Shown here piece after piece: positions 1-9,875 of a stretch of 64,000 bases of DNA (position 1 is its first letter; each line of letters opens with the position of its first letter). Under the pieces are notes generated by a model. The model was given only the letters and a program-made list of their open reading frames with translations, made no database searches and was not told where the DNA came from. Source of the DNA: Prochlorococcus sp. AG-412-I05. Lineage in GTDB: Bacteria > Cyanobacteriota > Cyanobacteriia > PCC-6307 > Cyanobiaceae. The translations under genes and the position numbers were made by a program. The stretch is from assembly GCA_003214855.1 (NCBI GenBank), contig QCLC01000001.1, forward strand, positions 1 through 64,000, read 5' to 3'.

Positions 1-2
1 CT

Positions 3-2165
3 CCAGCCACGGAGATCTTGGTTGACGATGATGTGCAGGTGGAAGAGGTGGCCACTCCTGAAGGCGTTGTCGAGGAAAGCCTAGAGGTCGAGCAGATTCA
101 GATCACCCCTGCTGAGCAGCAAGAGCAGCCTTTCAACGCATCTGAACAGCTGCCTGAGGAGCCTCGTGTTTTGATCACCGAGGTGATCATCGCAGGGATC
201 GAAGGCCATCCTGAGCAAGAGCGTGTAGAACTCGCCGCTTATGACGCCATGGTTGTGCGTCCTGGCAGTCGTGTAACTAGAGATGAGCTCAAACGTGATC
301 TCGATGCGATTTACGCCACGGGCTGGTTCTCTGATGTGCGCATTGAGCCGAGTGACGGCCCTTTAGGGGTTCAGCTCCTGGTGCAGGTGCAGCCCAATCC
401 ATTGCTCACCAAAGTGGAGCTTGATCCACTTGATGTTGAGCTTTCTGAATCTGTGATTGAGGAAACATTCAGCCCCGACTACGGCAGGACTCTCAATCTC
501 AATGAACTGCAAGCTCGTATGAAGGAGTTGCAGCAGTGGTACGCAAACGAGGGCTATTCCTTGGCTCGGGTCACCGGGCCCACGCGCGTTTCTCCAGAGG
601 GAGTGGTGCAGCTCAAGGTGATCCAGGGCACTGTGTCAGGGGTGGAAGTGCAGTTCCTTAATAAGGAAGGTGATTCCACCGATGAAAAGGGTGAGCCGAT
701 TAATGGCAAGACCAAACCCTGGGTGATTACTCGAGAGATATCAATCAAGCCTGGCGAGGTGTTTAATCGAAATCAGCTTGAGGCAGATATTAAGCGGCTC
801 TATGGCACATCTCTTTTCAGTGATGTCAAAGTCACTCTGAAACCTGTTGCTGGTAAACCAGGCAATGTGACAATCATTCTTGGCATTGTTGAGCAGTCCA
901 CCGGTTCGCTCTCAGGTGGTCTGGGTTATAGCCAGAGTCAGGGTGTTTTTGGCCAGATACAACTTCAAGACAGCAATCTTCTTGGTCGTGCCTGGAATAT
1001 GGCATTGAACATTACCTACGGTCAGTATGGCGGTTTAGGAAGCATTTCATTTACGGATCCATGGATTAAAGGTGATGCTCATCGCACGTCATTCCGTACC
1101 TCTTTATTTTTAAGTCGTGAGGTGCCGCAAGTTTTTCAGAGCCAAAATAATGGCAATATTCGTACCCTTAAAGATTACTATGATGGTGGCTCTAGTTACG
1201 CATATGATATAGATGAAAAGGATAACCCTGCGGGAAGGAAATTTGATTCAGTTTCTGATGCAGAGAACGCAGACTCAAATGCTAGTTGGTTTGACTATGA
1301 AGGGAATTCTGTTGCTTTGCAGAGAATTGGTGGCAATATAATTTTTGCAAGACCTCTTAATGGTGGTGATCCATACAAGAAAGCACCTTGGAATGTCTTG
1401 GCTGGCTTGAATATTCAGAAGGTCAGGCCGATCAACTTCTCTGGTGATAACCGTCCTTATGGTGTGGCAAATGATGACATTAAGGATGGCCGTGTGCCTG
1501 ATGATGATGTGATTTGCATCGCTTTTGATTGTGCAGATGAAAACAACCTTCTTGGCGTGCGAGTCGCGGCTACTTATAATAATTTGAATGACCCTCGTAA
1601 TCCAACTTCTGGCAACTTCTTTAGTTTTGGTACTGAGCAATTTGTATCTGTAGGGGAGCATTCGCCGACCTTTAACCGGCTTCGGACTAGCTATACACAT
1701 TTCATTCCAGTTAATTGGTTGAAGCTTGCCAAGGGCTGTCGTCCTAAACCAGGGGAACAGGAAAATTGTCCTCAGGCTCTTGCTTTTCAGGTTAAGGCAG
1801 GCACGGTTTTAGGCGATCTGCCTCCTTATGAGGCTTTCTGTCTTGGTGGATCTAATTCGGTACGAGGATGGAGTGATTGTGATTTATCTGTGGGCCGAAG
1901 CTTTGTTGAAGCGACGATTGAATATCGATTCCCGATTTGGAATATCGTCTCTGGTGAGGTTTTCGTAGATGGCGGTACTGATTTAGGTTCCCAAGAGAAT
2001 GTTCCAGGTAAGCCAGGCAAGCTTCTCGACAAGCCTGGTTCTGGTTTCTCGCTCGGTTCTGGTCTGATTGTTACCACTCCTGTAGGGCCATTGCGCCTTG
2101 AGGTTGCAACACAGGATTTCACCGATGAGTGGCGCTTTAATCTCGGGGTGGGCTGGAAGTTCTAG
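3..2165 (+). CDS. bamA: BamA/Omp85 outer-membrane protein assembly factor, 5' partial
   Basis: Inserts beta-barrel proteins into the outer membrane. The frame is open to the left window edge, so the ORF-track TTG at 18 is not the true start and the signal peptide lies outside. Three POTRA-like repeats are readable (about residues 50-130, 133-210 and 235-295 in ORF numbering), then a barrel of roughly 420 residues. The Omp85 loop motif appears as SNSVRGWSDCD, close to the canonical VRG(Y/F), and the protein ends in an aromatic residue (GVGWKF), as barrels do. A mid-barrel stretch rich in Asp, Asn and Ser (about residues 395-435) looks like a long surface loop. The stop overlaps the lpxC start by one base, so the genes are probably co-transcribed. 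The family call is firm. Confidence 0.93.
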   Translation, partial: PATEILVDDDVQVEEVATPEGVVEESLEVEQIQITPAEQQEQPFNASEQLPEEPRVLITEVIIAGIEGHPEQERVELAAYDAMVVRPGSRVTRDELKRDLDAIYATGWFSDVRIEPSDGPLGVQLLVQVQPNPLLTKVELDPLDVELSESVIEETFSPDYGRTLNLNELQARMKELQQWYANEGYSLARVTGPTRVSPEGVVQLKVIQGTVSGVEVQFLNKEGDSTDEKGEPINGKTKPWVITREISIKPGEVFNRNQLEADIKRLYGTSLFSDVKVTLKPVAGKPGNVTIILGIVEQSTGSLSGGLGYSQSQGVFGQIQLQDSNLLGRAWNMALNITYGQYGGLGSISFTDPWIKGDAHRTSFRTSLFLSREVPQVFQSQNNGNIRTLKDYYDGGSSYAYDIDEKDNPAGRKFDSVSDAENADSNASWFDYEGNSVALQRIGGNIIFARPLNGGDPYKKAPWNVLAGLNIQKVRPINFSGDNRPYGVANDDIKDGRVPDDDVICIAFDCADENNLLGVRVAATYNNLNDPRNPTSGNFFSFGTEQFVSVGEHSPTFNRLRTSYTHFIPVNWLKLAKGCRPKPGEQENCPQALAFQVKAGTVLGDLPPYEAFCLGGSNSVRGWSDCDLSVGRSFVEATIEYRFPIWNIVSGEVFVDGGTDLGSQENVPGKPGKLLDKPGSGFSLGSGLIVTTPVGPLRLEVATQDFTDEWRFNLGVGWKF

Positions 2166-3022
2166 TGGCTTTTTGGCCTACGAGTTATGACCGTGCTTGG
2201 ACCCTAGGCGGAGCTGTCTCAAGACGAGGGATTGGGCTTCATGGTGGGGAGGTCGCCGAAGTGCGTTTACAGCCTTCGGCGCAAGTTGGCTTCCATGTCT
2301 CCTGGCTGGACAACAGCGACCCACCAGTCACTTTGGGACCACATCAGGTTCGCGATAGTCAGCTTTGCACCACTTTGGAACTGGGCGACCGCCATTTAGG
2401 CACGGTGGAACATCTACTTGCGGCCTTAGCGGGCTGTGGCTTGACCCATGTGGAGATCCAGGTTGGTGGTGAGGAAATACCGCTGCTTGATGGTTCAGCT
2501 CTGGGCTGGGTGGAGGCAATAGCAGAGGTGGGCCTTACTCCTGCTGCAACCCCTCGTGCCGATCCGCTCGTGCTTGAGCATGCTTTGGTGTGTCATCGCG
2601 GTAGCAGTGTGATCACAGCGACACCCGCCGAGCGCTTCAATGTTGTTGGTGTGATTGATTTCCCCCAAGCTGCTATTGGTCATCAGATGCTGGCGATTGA
2701 GCTCACTCCAGAGGGGTTTACTGAACAGATTGCTCCGGCGAGAACATTTGGCTTTCGCGAACAGGTGGATCAGCTCTTAGCGGCGGGCCTCATCCAGGGG
2801 GGTGCCCTCGACAATGCCTTGGTTTGTGATGGTGATCACTGGTTGAATCCTCCACTGCGATTTGCTGATGAACCAGTACGCCATAAGCTCTTGGACTTGA
2901 TCGGAGACCTTGCACTTGTGGGATTCCCTCAGGCTCAGGTTCTCGTCTATCGGGGGTCCCATGGACTCCATAACGATCTGGCGAATGCTCTCCTTGCCGT
3001 ATGTCCTGTGACTGTCTCTTGA
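2165..3022 (+). CDS. lpxC: UDP-3-O-acyl-N-acetylglucosamine deacetylase
   Basis: Zinc-dependent deacetylase that catalyses the committed step of lipid A synthesis in the cytoplasm. The zinc/catalytic segments are visible: [13 protein letters not shown], where the His is a metal ligand, PARTFGF in the middle, and [13 protein letters not shown] near the C-terminus, carrying the second His and the Asp. The 285-residue length is normal for the family. The start is a GTG inside TAGTG, sharing one base with the bamA stop, which implies translational coupling. The 3' end overlaps fabZ by 22 bases. The gene order bamA-lpxC-fabZ-lpxA-lpxB supports the call. Confidence 0.95.
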   Translation: MAFWPTSYDRAWTLGGAVSRRGIGLHGGEVAEVRLQPSAQVGFHVSWLDNSDPPVTLGPHQVRDSQLCTTLELGDRHLGTVEHLLAALAGCGLTHVEIQVGGEEIPLLDGSALGWVEAIAEVGLTPAATPRADPLVLEHALVCHRGSSVITATPAERFNVVGVIDFPQAAIGHQMLAIELTPEGFTEQIAPARTFGFREQVDQLLAAGLIQGGALDNALVCDGDHWLNPPLRFADEPVRHKLLDLIGDLALVGFPQAQVLVYRGSHGLHNDLANALLAVCPVTVS

Positions 3023-3474
3023 CCGATCCCTCTCCAAATCCTGCTGTGTTGACAAGTGAGCAGATCATGGGGCTGCTGCCTCATCGTTATCCGTTCGCTC
3101 TGGTTGATCGTGTTGTGCTCCATGAACCTGGCCAGCGGGCTGTTGCGATCAAAAATGTGACCCTCAATGAACCTCAGTTTCAGGGTCATTTCCCTGGTCG
3201 TCCTTTGATGCCTGGGGTCTTGATCGTTGAGGCGATGGCCCAGGTAGGTGGTTTGATCGTGGCCCAGATGCCAGATCTGCCCAAGGGATTATTCGTGTTT
3301 GCAGGTATCGATGCAGTTCGTTTCCGCCGACCGGTGGTGCCAGGAGATCAGCTCACGATTAGCTGCGAGCTGCTTAGCTTGAAGCGGCAGCGCTTTGGCA
3401 AGGTCAGGGGGGAAGCCAGGGTGGAGGGTCAGCTGGTTTGCTCTGGTGAGTTGATGTTTTCCTTGGTGGACTGA
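3001..3474 (+). CDS. fabZ: (3R)-hydroxyacyl-ACP dehydratase FabZ
   Basis: Hot-dog-fold dehydratase of type II fatty-acid synthesis. It competes with LpxA for hydroxyacyl-ACP, which explains its place in the lipid A cluster. The active-site region [20 protein letters not shown] contains the catalytic His and Glu, and [14 protein letters not shown] is the usual N-terminal signature. At 157 residues it is slightly longer than typical. The first 15 or so residues ([14 protein letters not shown]) are non-conserved in appearance and lie in the overlap with lpxC, so a start further downstream is possible. Five bases separate it from lpxA. Confidence 0.94.
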   Translation: MSCDCLLTDPSPNPAVLTSEQIMGLLPHRYPFALVDRVVLHEPGQRAVAIKNVTLNEPQFQGHFPGRPLMPGVLIVEAMAQVGGLIVAQMPDLPKGLFVFAGIDAVRFRRPVVPGDQLTISCELLSLKRQRFGKVRGEARVEGQLVCSGELMFSLVD

Positions 3475-3479
3475 GGATC

Positions 3480-4331
3480 ATGAGCGAGGTGAGCAAACTC
3501 TCAGCGATCACTGCCGAAAAAAAGCCTCAGGTTCACCCTGCGGCTGTGGTGGATCCTCGTGCTGAGCTCGCTTCCGGTGTCATTGTTGGGCCGGGGGCAG
3601 TGATTGGACCTGAGGTGAAGATTGGTCCTGATACCTGGATTGGTCCCCATGTGGTGCTCGATGGCCGTTTGACCCTTGGCGCCAATAACCGGGTTTTCCC
3701 CGGAGCCTGCCTTGGTCTTGAGCCACAGGACCTCAAGTATCGCGGCGCACCCACAGAGGTGGTGATTGGCGATGCCAACACAATTAGGGAATACGTCACT
3801 ATCAACCGGGCCACGGAGGAAGGTGAACAGACCAGGATCGGTGATCACAACTTGTTGATGGCCTATTGCCACCTTGGTCACAACTGTGAGCTGGGCAATG
3901 GGATTGTGATGTCGAATGGAATTCAAGTGGCTGGTCATGTCGTGGTCGAAGACCGGGCCGTGATCGGCGGCTGCTTAGGAATTCACCAGTTCGTTCACAT
4001 TGGCAGTCTTGCCATGGTTGGAGGTATGACAAGGGTTGATCGCGATGTCCCCCCGTACTGCCTCGCCGAAGGGCATCCAGGTCGACTGAGGGGGCTTAAT
4101 CGCGTTGGTCTGCGGCGCAGTGGTCTGAAGACTCAAGAGGGAGGAGAGCTTGGCCAGTTGCAGGAGACTTGGAATCTGCTGTTTCGATCTGACCATGTCT
4201 TTGTTGAGGGGTTGCGGCTTGCTCGACAAGAGCAGTTGATGCCAGCGGCTGAACACCTCTGTGCCTTTCTGGAGGCCTCGATTGAGAAGGGACGTCGCGG
4301 TCCTATGCCCGCGATGTCTTTAAGTCGCTGA
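3480..4331 (+). CDS. lpxA: acyl-ACP--UDP-N-acetylglucosamine O-acyltransferase
   Basis: First acyl transfer of lipid A synthesis. The N-terminal two thirds is a left-handed beta-helix made of hexapeptide repeats (for example [20 protein letters not shown] and later [11 protein letters not shown]). The conserved [15 protein letters not shown] segment contains the catalytic His. A helical C-terminal domain follows from about residue 205. At 283 residues it is a little longer than the E. coli enzyme, with about 15 extra N-terminal residues. Its final A (position 4331) is shared with the lpxB ATG, a TGATG coupling. Confidence 0.95.
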   Translation: MSEVSKLSAITAEKKPQVHPAAVVDPRAELASGVIVGPGAVIGPEVKIGPDTWIGPHVVLDGRLTLGANNRVFPGACLGLEPQDLKYRGAPTEVVIGDANTIREYVTINRATEEGEQTRIGDHNLLMAYCHLGHNCELGNGIVMSNGIQVAGHVVVEDRAVIGGCLGIHQFVHIGSLAMVGGMTRVDRDVPPYCLAEGHPGRLRGLNRVGLRRSGLKTQEGGELGQLQETWNLLFRSDHVFVEGLRLARQEQLMPAAEHLCAFLEASIEKGRRGPMPAMSLSR

Positions 4332-5509
4332 TGGTGCGCTTGCTGATCAGCACTGGCGAGGTCTCTGGTGATTTGCAGGGAAGTCTCTTGATTCAAGCTC
4401 TCCAAAGGGAGGTTGAACGGCGTTCCTTACCGCTTGAGTTGATGGCCCTTGGAGGTCCCCGCATGCAGGCTTCTGGTGCAGAACTGCTTGCTGATACGGC
4501 TCCGATGGGTGCGATTGGACTTTGGGAGGCCCTGCCTCTGGTGCTCCCTACTTTGCGACTTCAGTCTCGGGTGGATCATGTGCTCAAGCAGCGACCACCC
4601 GATGCCGTGGTGCTGATCGATTACATGGGGGCCAACGTGCGTCTGGGGAACAAGTTGCGGCGCTGGTTTCCCAGGGTGCCGATCATTTACTACATCGCTC
4701 CTCAGGAATGGGCTTGGCGTTTTGGCGATGGCGGCACCACTCAGCTGCTGAGTTTCACCGACAGAATCTTGGCGATCTTTCCCGTTGAAGCTGAGTTCTA
4801 TTCCCAGCGGGGTGCCGAGGTGACTTGGGTCGGTCATCCATTACTCGATACGGTGAGTGTGCTGCCTGATCGTCAGCAGGCGCGGGAGCGGCTTGGCTTG
4901 AAGCCTGGCCAAAGATTGTTATTGCTTTTACCGGCTTCCCGGCAACAGGAACTTCGTTACTTGATGCCGACTCTCGCCAAGGCAGCAGCTTTGCTTCAGC
5001 AGCGTGACCCATCCCTTGAGGTGATTGTTCCTGCAGGATTAGCAAGTTTTGAGAAGTCTTTGCAGGAGGCTCTTGAGGCAGCGGCAGTTCGAGGGCGAGT
5101 CCTTTCGGCTCAGCAGGCCGATGAACTCAAACCAATGCTTTATGCGGCTGCTGATCTTGCCCTCGGCAAATCAGGCACCGTCAATATTGAGATGGCCTTG
5201 CGTGGCGTTCCCCAGGTGGTGGGCTACAAGGTGAGTCGGATCACAGCATTTGTGGCTCGACACTTTTTGCGCTTTCGGGTGGACCATATCTCGCCGGTGA
5301 ATCTGTTGCTGAAGGAACGGCTTGTGCCGGAATTACTACAGGATGAGTTGACTGCAGAAGCACTTGTGCAGGCAGCTATCCCTTTATTGGAGGATCCTGC
5401 CCAGCGTCATGAGATGCTCGAGGGCTATCGGCGATTGCGCCAGACGCTTGGCGTTCCAGGTGTTACCGATAGAGCAGCCAAGGAAATCCTTGATTTAACC
5501 AAGACATGA
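4331..5509 (+). CDS. lpxB: lipid-A-disaccharide synthase
   Basis: Family GT19 glycosyltransferase that joins UDP-diacylglucosamine and lipid X. The N-terminal signature [14 protein letters not shown] and [10 protein letters not shown] are typical of the family, as is [14 protein letters not shown] in the nucleotide-binding C-terminal half. The 392-residue length is normal. It starts at the ATG overlapping the lpxA stop, and its own stop lies in an ATGA overlap with msrA. With lpxA and lpxC present, the organism evidently makes a lipid A. No lpxD is in the window; it probably lies elsewhere. Confidence 0.95.
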   Translation: MVRLLISTGEVSGDLQGSLLIQALQREVERRSLPLELMALGGPRMQASGAELLADTAPMGAIGLWEALPLVLPTLRLQSRVDHVLKQRPPDAVVLIDYMGANVRLGNKLRRWFPRVPIIYYIAPQEWAWRFGDGGTTQLLSFTDRILAIFPVEAEFYSQRGAEVTWVGHPLLDTVSVLPDRQQARERLGLKPGQRLLLLLPASRQQELRYLMPTLAKAAALLQQRDPSLEVIVPAGLASFEKSLQEALEAAAVRGRVLSAQQADELKPMLYAAADLALGKSGTVNIEMALRGVPQVVGYKVSRITAFVARHFLRFRVDHISPVNLLLKERLVPELLQDELTAEALVQAAIPLLEDPAQRHEMLEGYRRLRQTLGVPGVTDRAAKEILDLTKT

Positions 5510-6177
5510 AGACAACGTTTCGACCTTTGAGGAGAGGGTGGATTGCCATCTTTCTCTGTGTTGCCGTACTTGGCTTGCCGCTTCAAGTTTTGGCGTCAGT
5601 CGAGGAAGCCGTTTTTGCCGGGGGCTGCTTCTGGTGTCTTGAGCATGATCTGGAGGGATTAACCGGTGTGATTTCTGCTGAGAGTGGTTACACAGGTGGT
5701 GATTTGCCTCGCCCCACCTACCGCCAGGTGAGCTCTAAAACCACAGGTCATCAAGAGGCCGTACGGGTGCGATTTGATGCCGCTCAAATCAGTTATGCCG
5801 AGTTGCTACGCAGCTATTGGCGCAATGTTGACCCTCTTGATGGTGATGGTCAATTTTGTGATCAAGGTGACTCTTATCGACCTGTGATCTTCACCCGAGA
5901 TGATCAGCAGGCCAGCGAGGCTCGTGAGAGTGCTGATGCTGCGGCTTTGGAGCTGGCCCAGCCCATGAGCAATCTGAGAGTTGAGATCAAACCTTTAAGC
6001 GAATTCTGGTTGGCTGAGGATTACCACCAGAATTACGCTGAGCTCAATAGCATCAAATACAACTTCTATCGATACAGTTGTGGCCGCGACCGTCGGCTCG
6101 ATCAGCTATGGGGTGACAGAGCACGAACCGGCGTGCCATGGCAGCGCTCAGACAAAGCAAATCTAAGGAAAAAATAA
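5506..6177 (+). CDS. msrA: exported peptide-methionine (S)-S-oxide reductase
   Basis: Reduces methionine-S-sulfoxide in proteins. The catalytic motif [12 protein letters not shown] is present at about residues 37-48, and the C-terminal half carries the family core ([11 protein letters not shown]). The first 30 residues have a basic start ([12 protein letters not shown]), a hydrophobic core ([14 protein letters not shown]) and a plausible cleavage after VLA, so the enzyme probably acts in the periplasm or thylakoid lumen. It overlaps lpxB by four bases (ATGA), so it is the last gene of the envelope operon. That position fits a role in repairing exported proteins, which is inference. Confidence 0.92.
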   Translation: MKTTFRPLRRGWIAIFLCVAVLGLPLQVLASVEEAVFAGGCFWCLEHDLEGLTGVISAESGYTGGDLPRPTYRQVSSKTTGHQEAVRVRFDAAQISYAELLRSYWRNVDPLDGDGQFCDQGDSYRPVIFTRDDQQASEARESADAAALELAQPMSNLRVEIKPLSEFWLAEDYHQNYAELNSIKYNFYRYSCGRDRRLDQLWGDRARTGVPWQRSDKANLRKK

Positions 6178-6289
6178 AATCAAGATAGCCTTTGAAATCG
6201 GGTAGCTCGCAGTGAAGATGCGGGTTTCCACCCATCCCTATGGCTGAAAAAGTTGCTTAACATCTACTGGAGATTTAAGTAGGAGATGT

Positions 6290-6502
6290 ATGTATCTGCT
6301 GACCGTTAAGGATGGACTAGTGACTCGGCATGTTGGCCCGTACCCTTCTCCGAAGCAGGCTTCCGATGACTTGGAAAGGGTTTTGGAGTCTTTTTCTGAA
6401 CGAGCACGTTGGCAGATTCATGCGTTGGAATGCCCCAAGACCCTTTCGCTTTCAGAGCGGATTCATGCCAGGAATGGGACGATGAATGTTGCAGCCTCAT
6501 GA
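6290..6502 (+). CDS. conserved-looking small hypothetical protein (70 aa)
   Basis: I do not recognise the family. The start is well supported: an AGGAG at 6281-6285 sits four bases before the ATG. The protein is soluble, with no signal or membrane segment, and begins with a beta-like MYLLTVKDGLVTRHVGPYP followed by a predicted amphipathic helix (SDDLERVLESFSERARW). A single Cys is present. It stands alone 112 bases after msrA and may be the operon's tail or a separate unit. Confidence 0.55.
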   Translation: MYLLTVKDGLVTRHVGPYPSPKQASDDLERVLESFSERARWQIHALECPKTLSLSERIHARNGTMNVAAS

Positions 6503-6806
6503 GTTAGGCGCTCTTTCCTTCTCCCTCTGGCTTTGATGCTCAAAGCTTCTTTGATGAGATCGCTATCGAATACCAGCTCAAGGACTGTCGTCATTCAAGC
6601 CAGTTCAATATTACCCATCAGAATTCAGGGCCCCGATTCTGATCAAGCAAGCGAAAACTCTTTGCTGATCAATTTTCTGTATAGGTTGCTAGCTCCATGC
6701 ATGAGCATGGCCAACCCTGCGCGACCTTGAGCGATCAACGTTGTAATCGTGTTGTGATTCCTTCTTCAGCTCATTTTTCGCTGAGTTGCATGCAACGCCT
6801 CTTGAC
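6503..6806. other. intergenic region, no convincing gene
   Basis: This 304-base gap lies between convergent genes (the 70-aa gene and pepA). The ORF track lists a 65-aa ORF at 6533-6730, but its composition (Ser-rich, no domain, no clear ribosome site) looks like chance. I see no strong terminator hairpin. Confidence 0.4.
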
Positions 6807-8279
6807 TCAAGACTGACTACAAATCCAATTCACCAAAGTGCGAACCCCGTAGCCGGTGGCACCAGATGGATTGAGGCCACGGCCCTTTTCAGACCAGACC
6901 GTTCCGGCGATGTCGATATGGGCCCATGGGATGGAGGCCTCAACAAACTCTTTGAGGAAAAGGGCCGCGGTAATTGATCCGCCCGGACGGGGTCCTGTGT
7001 TCTTGAGGTCAGCGAGGTTGGATTTGAGACCCTCTCGATAGGAGCTTGGCAATGGCATGCGCCACAGGCCTTCGCCGGCCGCCTCGGCGGCAGCGGTTAG
7101 GCCCTCAGCCAGGGGGTCATGACCTGTCCAAAGGCCAGCGATCTCTTCGCCAAGTGCGATAACGCAAGCCCCTGTAAGGGTTGCTAAATCCACGATTGCG
7201 TCTGGTTCGAGTCCGCAGGTGTATACCAGTGCATCGGCAAGGGTCAGACGCCCTTCGGCATCGGTGTTGTTGATCTCGATGGTGGTGCCGTTTGAGGCCC
7301 GCACGATGTCTCCTGGATGGACAGCGGATCCATTCACCATGTTTTCGCAGGCTGCCACGATCACGTGCACTTCCACTCCCTTGGGTCGCAGTTCTGCAAT
7401 CGCTCGGGCTGCCCCAAGTACAGCTGCGCTGCCGCCCATGTCGAATTTCATCAGATCGATCTGGGCTGCTCCAACCTTGAGGTTGTATCCACCGGAATCG
7501 AATGTCAGTCCCTTGCCTACAAGGGCCAGTCGTCGTTGAACTGGTCCTTGAGGGCGATAGGTGAGGTGAATGAATTTTGGCTCCAGATCAGAACCTTGAG
7601 AGACAGCTAGGTAGGCACCCATTTCCCGTTCGGCGCAGTCAGACCGTTCCAGCACAGTGCACTCGAGGCCGTGTTCGTGGGCAAGTTGAATCGCTGTTTG
7701 GGCGAGGACCGCAGGGGTAAGACTGTTGGCAGGAGCCGCAACCAGCTGCCTTGCTAGCTCCACTCCCGCACAGGTGGGGTGAACGGCTTGAAGATCTTTG
7801 CCGGCTGAATCGGGCAGACCAATGAGCTCCAATTTTGTTGGCGTAGAGCGGGGCTCAGGAGCACTGCGAAAGCGGAGGTCTTTATAGAGTGAAAGGCGAA
7901 CGGCTTCTGCGACGGCCCTTGCGGCAGATGCCGCATCTAAGGGCTCCCAGGGGAGCATCATCCCCAGGGTCCCACTGCATCCGAGGCTTGCTTTCGCTCC
8001 CAGGGCGGCCGCCTTGCGAAGGTCGTCAAGCCTCATCTTCTGTGGTTCTCCGAGCCCTACGAGCACCAGCAGGTTTGGCTTGTTTTGGAGCAGTTGAACG
8101 GTGGCGATTTCTCCTGATTTGCCTTTGAACATCTGCTTCTCAAGGCTCTGCATCAGAGAGCCTTTGCAGAGTGTTTCCAGCTCGTTTAAACGTTCCTCCA
8201 TCTTTTCCTCAAACATGCCCACCATGAGCACATCGCCAGTCCAGCTCTGCAAGGTTGCTGGAAAAAGGCAAATCTCCAT
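6807..8279 (-). CDS. pepA: leucyl aminopeptidase (M17)
   Basis: Two-zinc cytosolic aminopeptidase for peptide turnover. The family signature NNTDAEGRLTLADAL is present, as are the upstream metal/catalytic segment KGLTFDSGGYNLK and LIKFDMGG-like LMKFDMGGSAA. An N-terminal non-catalytic domain covers about residues 1-170. The ORF-track start at 8327 would overlap the neighbouring gene's stop. The ATG at 8279 (MEICLFPATL) matches the usual N-terminus and gives a 490-residue protein of normal length. It probably follows the GIY-YIG gene in one transcript. Confidence 0.93.
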   Translation of the reverse strand: MEICLFPATLQSWTGDVLMVGMFEEKMEERLNELETLCKGSLMQSLEKQMFKGKSGEIATVQLLQNKPNLLVLVGLGEPQKMRLDDLRKAAALGAKASLGCSGTLGMMLPWEPLDAASAARAVAEAVRLSLYKDLRFRSAPEPRSTPTKLELIGLPDSAGKDLQAVHPTCAGVELARQLVAAPANSLTPAVLAQTAIQLAHEHGLECTVLERSDCAEREMGAYLAVSQGSDLEPKFIHLTYRPQGPVQRRLALVGKGLTFDSGGYNLKVGAAQIDLMKFDMGGSAAVLGAARAIAELRPKGVEVHVIVAACENMVNGSAVHPGDIVRASNGTTIEINNTDAEGRLTLADALVYTCGLEPDAIVDLATLTGACVIALGEEIAGLWTGHDPLAEGLTAAAEAAGEGLWRMPLPSSYREGLKSNLADLKNTGPRPGGSITAALFLKEFVEASIPWAHIDIAGTVWSEKGRGLNPSGATGYGVRTLVNWICSQS

Positions 8280-8317
8280 GGGATGTTGATGAGGTGGCGC
8301 GATGTTAGCCGTGCCGT

Positions 8318-8977
8318 TTAGTTGCATTCAGCTGTGAACGGGGTGCTCCAGCGAGCTCTTGTTTCTTTGTTGAACGGTGGCAACCAGCGCTGGATCAGTT
8401 GTTGTTCGAGCTGTCGACGGGCTTTGGTGCTCTCGGGAACATCACTCCAAAAACGGATGCTGAGCTGGCTTGTTAGTCCTGCCTTGGCAAGGGCTTCGGC
8501 ATAGGCCGCCAGGTAGGCCTTGCAATCATGCTCACCCTTCCAGCGGCGATCTGCAGCAATCGTTTCGCCCACATAAAGCAATAAAGGAGTGTTGAGTTCT
8601 GCTGGGCGGTCCATCACCAGATAAACGGCTGGGCCATGGTGAGGGCTGTTAGGCCAGCGCCAGAAGCTCAGGGGGAGAGGGGTGAGCTGCAGGGGCTTCA
8701 ATTGGTCGATGACTGTTTCGTGATCGCTACCAAACAGCGAGCTCTGCTGAGCGATGTCTGGCTCTCCTTGGAAGAGATCGGCTTGATGGCCTTGAATGCG
8801 CCTCTGCCAGCTTTGTAACAGGTCGCGGCTAAGAATGAGCTCCTGGCGGGGGGCGAGCCCTGCGGATAGAACTTGGTTTGGGAATAGGTGGCCCTGACCA
8901 CGCGCTGTTTCCATCGATTGATCACCTTGGCAGAAGCTTTGTAGCTGCGCTTGTTGGCTCAAAGTGAAAGATGCCAA
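8318..8977 (-). CDS. GIY-YIG-type nuclease-like protein
   Basis: The C-terminal half reads as a GIY-YIG fold. AVYLVMDRP and LLLYVGET correspond to the two short motifs, then an Arg-rich helix (ADRRWKGEHDCKAYLAAY), and near the end LIQRWLPPFNKE matches the family's terminal Asn segment. The N-terminal 100 residues are unassigned. The canonical GIY and YIG triads are relaxed (VYL and YVG), so catalysis is unproven. The ORF start is TTG at 8977. An internal ATG at residue 22 is an alternative. It lies upstream of pepA on the same strand. Confidence 0.7.
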   Translation of the reverse strand: MASFTLSQQAQLQSFCQGDQSMETARGQGHLFPNQVLSAGLAPRQELILSRDLLQSWQRRIQGHQADLFQGEPDIAQQSSLFGSDHETVIDQLKPLQLTPLPLSFWRWPNSPHHGPAVYLVMDRPAELNTPLLLYVGETIAADRRWKGEHDCKAYLAAYAEALAKAGLTSQLSIRFWSDVPESTKARRQLEQQLIQRWLPPFNKETRARWSTPFTAECN

Positions 8978-9033
8978 TCACCCTTTGGGGATCGCTCATT
9001 CAGGCTGACGTTACCGAGTTAGTGAAGGCAGAG

Positions 9034-9855
9034 TTATTGCCAACGTGGCAGTCTTTGAGGTAACTCCACCAGCCCATCACGAAAAGCCACCACTACGGCA
9101 TGGGTGCGATCTCGTGCTGGCAATTTTTGCAGCAGGTTGTGCACATGGCTCTTGACCGTATCGATCGAGAGATAGAGCTCATCGGCAATGTTCTGATTGC
9201 TCATCCCTTTACAGATTCCTCGAAGCACATCTCCCTCGCGCAAGCTGAGGTTGTCGATTTTGCTGCTGGTCTTGCCATTGCCGAGACGACCGTGACGTAA
9301 AACTCCTGCAACCACACTGTCTAAGTAGGTTCCATCGCTTTCGATTGCGCTTAGAGCTGCCAGCAGGGTGCCACTGCCGACGAGCTCATGGGCACAGAGG
9401 CCATCGCAATGGGCTTCGATTGCATCCAGCAGGGTGCGTAATACAGGTCGTTGAATCAGCATCAGGGCCTTGAGATCAGGCTTGAGCTGTTTTGCTTTAC
9501 GGACCAGGCTTGGGCCATTCCCGCTCTCCAGTAGATCGGTGCAGATCAGGAGATCTGCATTAGAGCTTTTCAGGCAACGGAGGGTTTCGTCCTCACCGGT
9601 TGCAGCGCCCACTAGGGGACCTAGACAATCAAACCAGCCCACCCAACTTGTGATTAAAACGCGATCGGCTGTGGCGACAACTGTGCGACTGCGACGTAGC
9701 AGGGGATGACTTTGTTGACTTGTTTTCTGGAGAGAAGAGATCCGGGGAGTGATGTCCACTGGTTGCAACCAGGTAACAGGAGTGGTTAGAGCCTCATCAT
9801 GGAGATTACGTTGATCCGCACTGTTTCTGACGTCGAGAATTTTGCACAATTCCAA
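9034..9855 (-). CDS. LuxR-family regulator with receiver-like N-terminus
   Basis: The C-terminus is a clear LuxR/NarL helix-turn-helix (LREGDVLRGICKGMSNQNIA, then SIDTVKSHVHNLLQKL). The N-terminal half resembles a response-regulator receiver. ADLLICTDLLESGNG aligns with the phospho-acceptor strand and keeps an Asp, but the acidic pair after the first strand is absent (RVLITSWVGW) and the conserved Lys position looks like His. It may therefore be a pseudo-receiver. The TTG at 9855 would leave only 20 bases to the divergent DUF1825 gene, and the first 60 residues look non-conserved, so the real start is probably internal (a GTG or TTG near 9680-9700). Confidence 0.8.
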   Translation of the reverse strand: MELCKILDVRNSADQRNLHDEALTTPVTWLQPVDITPRISSLQKTSQQSHPLLRRSRTVVATADRVLITSWVGWFDCLGPLVGAATGEDETLRCLKSSNADLLICTDLLESGNGPSLVRKAKQLKPDLKALMLIQRPVLRTLLDAIEAHCDGLCAHELVGSGTLLAALSAIESDGTYLDSVVAGVLRHGRLGNGKTSSKIDNLSLREGDVLRGICKGMSNQNIADELYLSIDTVKSHVHNLLQKLPARDRTHAVVVAFRDGLVELPQRLPRWQ

Positions 9856-9875
9856 TCAACAAGCCCAGGGCGTTC

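Noticed and set aside
6533-6730. 65-codon ORF between the 70-aa gene and pepA
   Set aside because: No ribosome site, no domain and Ser-rich composition typical of a chance frame.
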